Below are positions 13,887 to 17,098 of a stretch of 17,098 bases of DNA, in pieces. This DNA is from an uncultured Campylobacter sp. (GTDB lineage Bacteria; Campylobacterota; Campylobacteria; Campylobacterales; Campylobacteraceae): NCBI RefSeq assembly GCF_938039205.1, contig NZ_CALHVM010000043.1, positions 1 to 17,098 on the forward strand. Reading direction: 5' to 3'. A program made the position numbers and the translations under genes. Position 1 is the first letter of the stretch. Every line of letters starts with the position of its first letter. The notes under the pieces were generated by a model that searched no databases, had not been told where the DNA came from, and was given only the letters and a program-made list of their open reading frames with translations.

Positions 13887-15185
13887 CTAATCCGCCCACT
13901 TACTTTCGTCTAATTTTTTTTCATTTTTAGCCACCACTAGCGCGCCCAGCATATCTCCCGTCACGTTCATCGACGTGCGCCCCATGTCAAGGATCGCGTC
14001 GATGCCCAAAATCAGCGCATACGCCGCAGCTACTGCGCTTCCGCCCTCGACTTTTAGACCGACTGATTCAAGCACCATCAAAAGCATTATCGCGCCCGCT
14101 CCAGGCACTCCGGCAGTTCCGACGGCGGCAAGGACGGCCGTTAGTATTATGGTCATTTTAGCCCCAGAGTCAAGCTCCACGCCTACGGCGTTAGCGATAA
14201 ACATCGCGCAGATACCTAGATATATGATCGTGCCGTTCATATTTACGGTGGCTCCAACCGGAAGCGCAAATCCGTAAATTTGCTTTGGGATACCCATATC
14301 TTCTTCGGCCGTTTTCATCGAGATAGGCAGCGTTCCGCCCGAGCTTCTGGTTACAAAAGCCGTCAGCATAGGCGATCGAACTTTTTTTAGAAATTTAAAC
14401 GGATTGATTTTAACGATCAAGCAAATCAAGAAATAAACGACGAAAATTTGAGCCGCAAAGCCGATATACGCGCTAACCGTGACGCCTAAAAGCGGTCCGA
14501 AAGCCTTTACGCCCTGCTGCGAAAATACGATAAATATAAGAGCGAAAACGCCAAACGGCGCGTACTCCATGATCCATCTTATGACGTAAAACATGATGTG
14601 GTTGATCCCGTCAAATACGTCGTAGATCAAATTTCCAAGCCTGCTAAGCCTCTCGTCCTTACTATCCTTTAAAAACGAAAGCGCGACGCCGAAAAATAAG
14701 CTAAAAGTTATGATTTGTAAAATTTCGCCCTTTGCAATAGCTTCAAAAGGGTTAGTGGGAAATAAATTTACGAGTATCGACGACATGCTAGGCGCATTTG
14801 CGGCTTTGCCGGCTACGTCGCCGCTGCCGGTTATATGTAGCCCTGCTCCCGGCTCCAAGATAAGCCCGACCGCAAGCCCTACTATGATAGCTAAAAACGA
14901 CGTCAATATGTAAAAAATCAGCACCTTTGCCCCTACTCTGCCAAGATCGGAAGGCGAGATGGAGCTACAGCCCACGATCAGCGAAGCCATAACGATAGGC
15001 ACGATGATCATCTTAAGAAGCCTTATAAATACGTCGCCAAAAGGCTTTAGGATAACTATCGCGTCCTTTGCGTCTTGAAAAATGATGCCGCAAACGGCGC
15101 CCAAAATAAGCCCGGCTAAAATTTTTAAAAGCAAATTCGCTTCGAAATATTTCTGAACTATTCCGCGTTTAGCGTTTGGTTGCAC
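13887..15185 (-). CDS. Dicarboxylate/acidic amino acid:cation symporter (DAACS family)
   Basis: This 432-residue inner-membrane transporter of the GltP/DctA family has about eight membrane segments and two re-entrant hairpins. HP1 carries the serine motif TRSSGGTLPISMK, TM7 the cation site NMNGT, and HP2 AGVPGAGA. TM8 holds DAILDMGRTSMNVTGD with Asp400, Arg403, Thr404, Asn407 and Asp411. This spacing is identical to GltPh D394, R397, T398, N401 and D405. The Arg in TM8 indicates an acidic substrate (glutamate, aspartate or C4-dicarboxylates) rather than neutral amino acids. The sequence alone does not separate these. The start is GTG at 15185 behind AAAGGAGA. It has a strong promoter set inside a long inverted repeat. 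Transcription may continue into hemE. Confidence 0.93.
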   Translation of the reverse strand: MQPNAKRGIVQKYFEANLLLKILAGLILGAVCGIIFQDAKDAIVILKPFGDVFIRLLKMIIVPIVMASLIVGCSSISPSDLGRVGAKVLIFYILTSFLAIIVGLAVGLILEPGAGLHITGSGDVAGKAANAPSMSSILVNLFPTNPFEAIAKGEILQIITFSLFFGVALSFLKDSKDERLSRLGNLIYDVFDGINHIMFYVIRWIMEYAPFGVFALIFIVFSQQGVKAFGPLLGVTVSAYIGFAAQIFVVYFLICLIVKINPFKFLKKVRSPMLTAFVTRSSGGTLPISMKTAEEDMGIPKQIYGFALPVGATVNMNGTIIYLGICAMFIANAVGVELDSGAKMTIILTAVLAAVGTAGVPGAGAIMLLMVLESVGLKVEGGSAVAAAYALILGIDAILDMGRTSMNVTGDMLGALVVAKNEKKLDESKWAD

Positions 15186-15194
15186 GAAATCTCC

Positions 15195-15277
15195 TTTAAA
15201 TTTAATCCGTGAATTATAAGTAAATTTTTCTTAAACTACAAACACTTCTGTTTTTTAAATTACGGATTAAATTTAAA
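15195..15277. repeat. Long inverted repeat bracketing the symporter promoter
   Basis: TTTAAATTTAATCCG (15195-15209) is the exact complement of CGGATTAAATTTAAA (15263-15277). With outer pairs to 15212/15260 it gives 17 of 18 pairs plus one G:T. The left arm covers the transcription start and abuts the ribosome-binding site of the symporter; the right arm lies upstream of its -35 box. The 47-base spacer holds the whole promoter. It could be a pair of operator sites for one regulator. Confidence 0.55.
15213..15241 (-). promoter_or_regulatory. Promoter of the symporter gene
   Basis: TTGTAG (15236-15241) and TATAAT (15213-15218) are spaced by 17 bases on the minus strand. Transcription would start near 15206, giving a leader of about 20 bases with AAAGGAGA before GTG. 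Confidence 0.75.
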
Positions 15278-15304
15278 GCGAGAAAAAATTAAAAGGCGCA
15301 AATT

Positions 15305-15727
15305 TTAGTTTTTAGCCGCCAGTTCGTCTAGCAAATTTTGCAAATTTACGCCCGCCAAGCTATCAAACATCGCTTGCTGCGCGGAGCTAAATTTAGGCAT
15401 CAAAAGCGCCTCGATCCTGCCTCCTAGCGGACAAGGCGGCGGGGAGTTTTTGTGGATTTTAAAGATACCCTTTTCGCCCTCGTTTACCGCCGAAAATATA
15501 TCAAAAAGCGTGGTTTGATCAGGCTTTTTAGCTAGGCTCGCACCGCCCGTGCCCGCACTCACGTTTATTAAATTTGCCGATTTTAAAAGCCTGATTATAT
15601 TTCGCACGATGACGGGGTTCGTGCCGATCGTACCGGCCAAAAACTCGCTCGTGTTTTTCTCGTCCTTAAAAAACTCGCAGCTAAGCAATATATGTATAGC
15701 GATGGAAAATTTTTGTCCTATTTGCAT
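15305..15727 (-). CDS. Rrf2-family transcriptional regulator, YwnA-like
   Basis: The 140-residue protein has the Rrf2 winged helix-turn-helix: an N-terminal helix with QKFSIAIHILL (5-15), a recognition helix in TNPVIVRNIIRLLKSANL (36-53), and a wing VSAGTGGASLAK (56-67). Unlike IscR or NsrR it lacks the three-Cys Fe-S cluster set. It has only Cys17 and Cys99, the latter in SPPPCPLGGRI, as in the YwnA subgroup. Redox sensing through cysteine is possible but not shown. The start at 15727 has AAGG nine bases upstream. In Bacillus subtilis a ywnA-type regulator sits beside ywnB, and here the YwnB-like gene is directly upstream. It is separated from that gene by a terminator, and no clear promoter of its own is seen. 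Confidence 0.88.
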   Translation of the reverse strand: MQIGQKFSIAIHILLSCEFFKDEKNTSEFLAGTIGTNPVIVRNIIRLLKSANLINVSAGTGGASLAKKPDQTTLFDIFSAVNEGEKGIFKIHKNSPPPCPLGGRIEALLMPKFSSAQQAMFDSLAGVNLQNLLDELAAKN

Positions 15728-15748
15728 AGCCGACCTTGATTTAAATTT

Positions 15749-15773
15749 AAAACCGCACGTTAGTTTCGTGCGG
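15749..15773 (-). terminator. Terminator after the NAD(P)-binding protein gene
   Basis: CCGCACG (15753-15759) and CGTGCGG (15767-15773) form a perfect 7-bp GC-rich stem with a 7-base loop. On the minus strand TTTT (15749-15752) follows. It lies 34 bases past the stop at 15808 and just before the Rrf2 gene. Confidence 0.75.
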
Positions 15774-15807
15774 CGTTATTTTAGCTAAATTACGCAAAAA
15801 TTTAAGC

Positions 15808-16443
15808 TCACGCTCTCTCGCCGACGGCGGTAAAGCGCTTTTGCACGAAAGCGCCGTTTTTTAGCTCGTCTATGACCGCAAGTGCGAGGTCTGCGTAGCT
15901 GATGTAGCTCTCGTTTTTGGAGTTTAGGATTAGATTATCGCCGCCAAGGACGTATTTGCCCGTGCGAGCGCCCTGATCGTCGTATTCGCCGGCCGGGCTT
16001 ACGTAAGTCCAAAGCACATCAGTTCTGCCTTTTAGCTCGAAAAACGACTCCGCCGTAGCCTTTGCGACGCCCATGTACCCAGCAGGGAAGCTTGGCGTAT
16101 CCATAACCATCGTCTGCTTATCGTCCACGTATAGCGTACCCGCTCCGCCGATGACTAGTAGCCTTGTTTTTGTGCCGCTAAGCGCGTCTGCTAGGTGTTT
16201 TGCTACCTTTTTATGAAGCGGGAATGTTTCGGGCGTCCATGCCGCAAATGCGCTGATAACGGCGTCAAAGCCCACTAGATCGGCCTTCGTTAGCTCCAAA
16301 ACATCTTTATAAACGACTTTTACGTCGCCGTTTTTATACTCTTTGTTTCGCACGATCGCCGTAACGTCGTAGCCTTGCTTTAGCGCCTCCGCGACTAGCG
16401 CGCTACCTGATTTTCCATTTGCTCCGATGATTGCTACTTTCAT
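15808..16443 (-). CDS. NAD(P)-binding Rossmann protein, YwnB/NmrA-like
   Basis: The 211-residue atypical short-chain dehydrogenase-like protein opens with the nucleotide motif GxxGxxG at 7-13 (IIGANGKSG), followed by a strand ending in AIVRN, where Arg often selects NADPH. Later strands carry VISAFAAW and LLVIGGAGTLYVD. No Tyr-x3-Lys catalytic pair is obvious, so it may be a redox sensor or a reductase with unusual chemistry; flavin-reductase-like and NmrA-like roles are known in the family. The start at 16443 is chosen because AAAGGAGAAAC precedes it; a start 21 codons upstream has no SD. It follows the cupin gene by 132 bases and is probably cotranscribed. A terminator follows. Confidence 0.87.
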   Translation of the reverse strand: MKVAIIGANGKSGSALVAEALKQGYDVTAIVRNKEYKNGDVKVVYKDVLELTKADLVGFDAVISAFAAWTPETFPLHKKVAKHLADALSGTKTRLLVIGGAGTLYVDDKQTMVMDTPSFPAGYMGVAKATAESFFELKGRTDVLWTYVSPAGEYDDQGARTGKYVLGGDNLILNSKNESYISYADLALAVIDELKNGAFVQKRFTAVGERA

Positions 16444-16575
16444 TGTTTCTCCTTTAAATTTGATTTTATTTGCTCGCTCGCGTAGCGCTACAACTAACTC
16501 TCGCACATTTGGCGCTGTCTGCCGCGCCTCACAGTTTAAAATTTACGCTCGCGTTTGTCGCGCGCCTTGCGAAAT

Positions 16576-16950
16576 TTACAGCCAGCTCGGCTTTACATCG
16601 TCGTTTATCACGCCGTCGCCGTTAGTGTACTGCTCCAGGCTGCCGCGTTTGGTCTGGATGCAGATAAATTTCATCCCCTGCGCGCCCGCCTTGAAGCACC
16701 TTTTGCCGTCAGGATCGATGCGGATCGCGTCGCCCTCACCGACCGCCTTCTCCTCGCCGTCTATAAAAAGCGTACCGCTGCCTTTTAGCACCAAATAAAT
16801 CTCCTCGTTTTGCTTGTGCGAATGCACGAAAGGCACGCTCACGTTTGCCGGAAGCTCGTTGATAGAGAGCTCACAGCCGCTTAAATTTAGAGCGTCTTTC
16901 AGCTCGACTCTCGGCGCATTTTTCGTTGAAACGATCTTGTAGTTTGACAT
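16576..16950 (-). CDS. Small cupin-domain protein
   Basis: The 124-residue protein is a single cupin barrel. Motif 1 holds His43, His45 and Glu49/Glu50 (HSHKQNEEIY) followed by LKGSG. The motif 2 region is GEGDAIRIDPDGKRCF (71-86), where the usual metal-binding His is replaced by Lys83/Arg84. That leaves three of four metal ligands, so activity may differ from typical metal cupins. Such small cupins can be oxygenases, isomerases or ligand binders; the substrate is unknown. TAAGGAGAAAAAG precedes the ATG at 16950. It is the first gene of a probable two-gene unit with the NAD(P)-binding protein, behind a near-consensus promoter with two operator-like repeats, so expression is probably induced by some signal. 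The 132-base gap after it holds the palindrome GTAGCGCTAC (16482-16491). Confidence 0.88.
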   Translation of the reverse strand: MSNYKIVSTKNAPRVELKDALNLSGCELSINELPANVSVPFVHSHKQNEEIYLVLKGSGTLFIDGEEKAVGEGDAIRIDPDGKRCFKAGAQGMKFICIQTKRGSLEQYTNGDGVINDDVKPSWL

Positions 16951-16970
16951 CTTTTTCTCCTTAGAAATTT

Positions 16971-16993
16971 GTTGTAATGATATAACTTACAAC
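16971..16993. promoter_or_regulatory. Operator-like repeat, copy 1 (downstream of the cupin promoter)
   Basis: GTTGTAA-N9-TTACAAC is a perfect 7-bp inverted repeat in a 23-base site. It lies right after the expected transcription start (about 16997), where a bound repressor would block elongation or initiation. Confidence 0.7.
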
Positions 16994-17003
16994 CGATGAG
17001 CGA

Positions 17004-17032
17004 AGTATAATAAAATTTTGTTGTAATGTCAA
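17004..17032 (-). promoter_or_regulatory. Promoter of the cupin/NAD(P)-binding operon
   Basis: On the minus strand, TTGACA (17027-17032) is a perfect -35 and TATACT (17004-17009) a near-perfect -10, spaced by 17 bases. The predicted start is near 16997, giving a leader of about 47 bases. Confidence 0.85.
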
Positions 17033-17042
17033 GAGTTACAGC
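17020..17042. promoter_or_regulatory. Operator-like repeat, copy 2 (over the -35 box)
   Basis: GTTGTAA-N9-TTACAGC is the same site as copy 1 with one mismatch in the second arm. It covers the -35 box (17027-17032). The two copies share GTTGTAATG and start 49 bases apart. Confidence 0.65.
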
Positions 17043-17079
17043 TAAAATTCCAAAATTTGACGCAAAATTTAAAATCAGC

Positions 17080-17098
17080 TAAAATCCGCGCGATTTTA
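17080..17098. repeat. Small hairpin at the window edge
   Basis: TAAAATC (17080-17086) and GATTTTA (17092-17098) are complements around CGCGC. CAGCTAAAAT also occurs twice (17039-17048, 17076-17085). It could be the terminator of a gene beyond the window; the sequence ends here. Confidence 0.3.

Overview
The window looks like chromosome of an epsilonproteobacterium, most likely a higher-GC Campylobacter of the showae/rectus/curvus/concisus type. This rests on the very frequent AAATTT words, short gaps with AAAGGAGA-type ribosome sites, a chemotaxis receptor ending in the VRRKKF style of Campylobacter Tlp proteins, and a radical SAM gene just beyond hemE (a chemoreceptor gene lies between them here), a pairing I recall from C. 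jejuni. No species was confirmed by search.

Left part (1 to about 9480): an accessory region. It opens with the tail of an unknown gene and a decayed stretch. Next come a small protein with a lone sigma-70 region 4 helix-turn-helix (minus strand) and, divergent from it, a stand-alone Fic protein. A 750-base gap follows without a convincing gene; it holds several strong inverted repeats, including a tandem hairpin pair with mutually exclusive pairings. Then comes a complete type I restriction-modification operon on the minus strand, in the order hsdR, an unknown 264-residue gene, hsdS, hsdM. The last three genes are coupled by overlaps or by an SD that overlaps a stop codon. Upstream of hsdR is an AT-rich stretch holding a WG-repeat protein gene broken by frameshifts and a stop.

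Boundary (9485-9559): a tRNA-Asn(GUU) gene on the minus strand with a consensus promoter. Its 3' end faces the accessory region, and base composition rises to its right. This fits an island placed at a tRNA 3' end, but no integrase and no clear second attachment site lie in the window.

Right part (9600-17098): ordinary chromosomal genes, all on the minus strand. In transcription order they are a cupin and a YwnB-like NAD(P)-binding protein (probable operon with two matching operators around its promoter), an Rrf2-family regulator, a dicarboxylate/acidic amino acid symporter, hemE, a NIT-domain chemotaxis receptor coupled to hemE, and a COG0731-type radical SAM protein. Rho-independent-type terminators follow the NAD(P)-binding gene, the chemoreceptor and the radical SAM gene.

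The features most worth a second look are the tandem hairpin element at 1729-1793, the unknown gene inside the hsd operon, the Fic/sigma-region-4 pair with operator-like repeats between them, the twin operators before the cupin gene, and the long inverted repeat around the symporter promoter.
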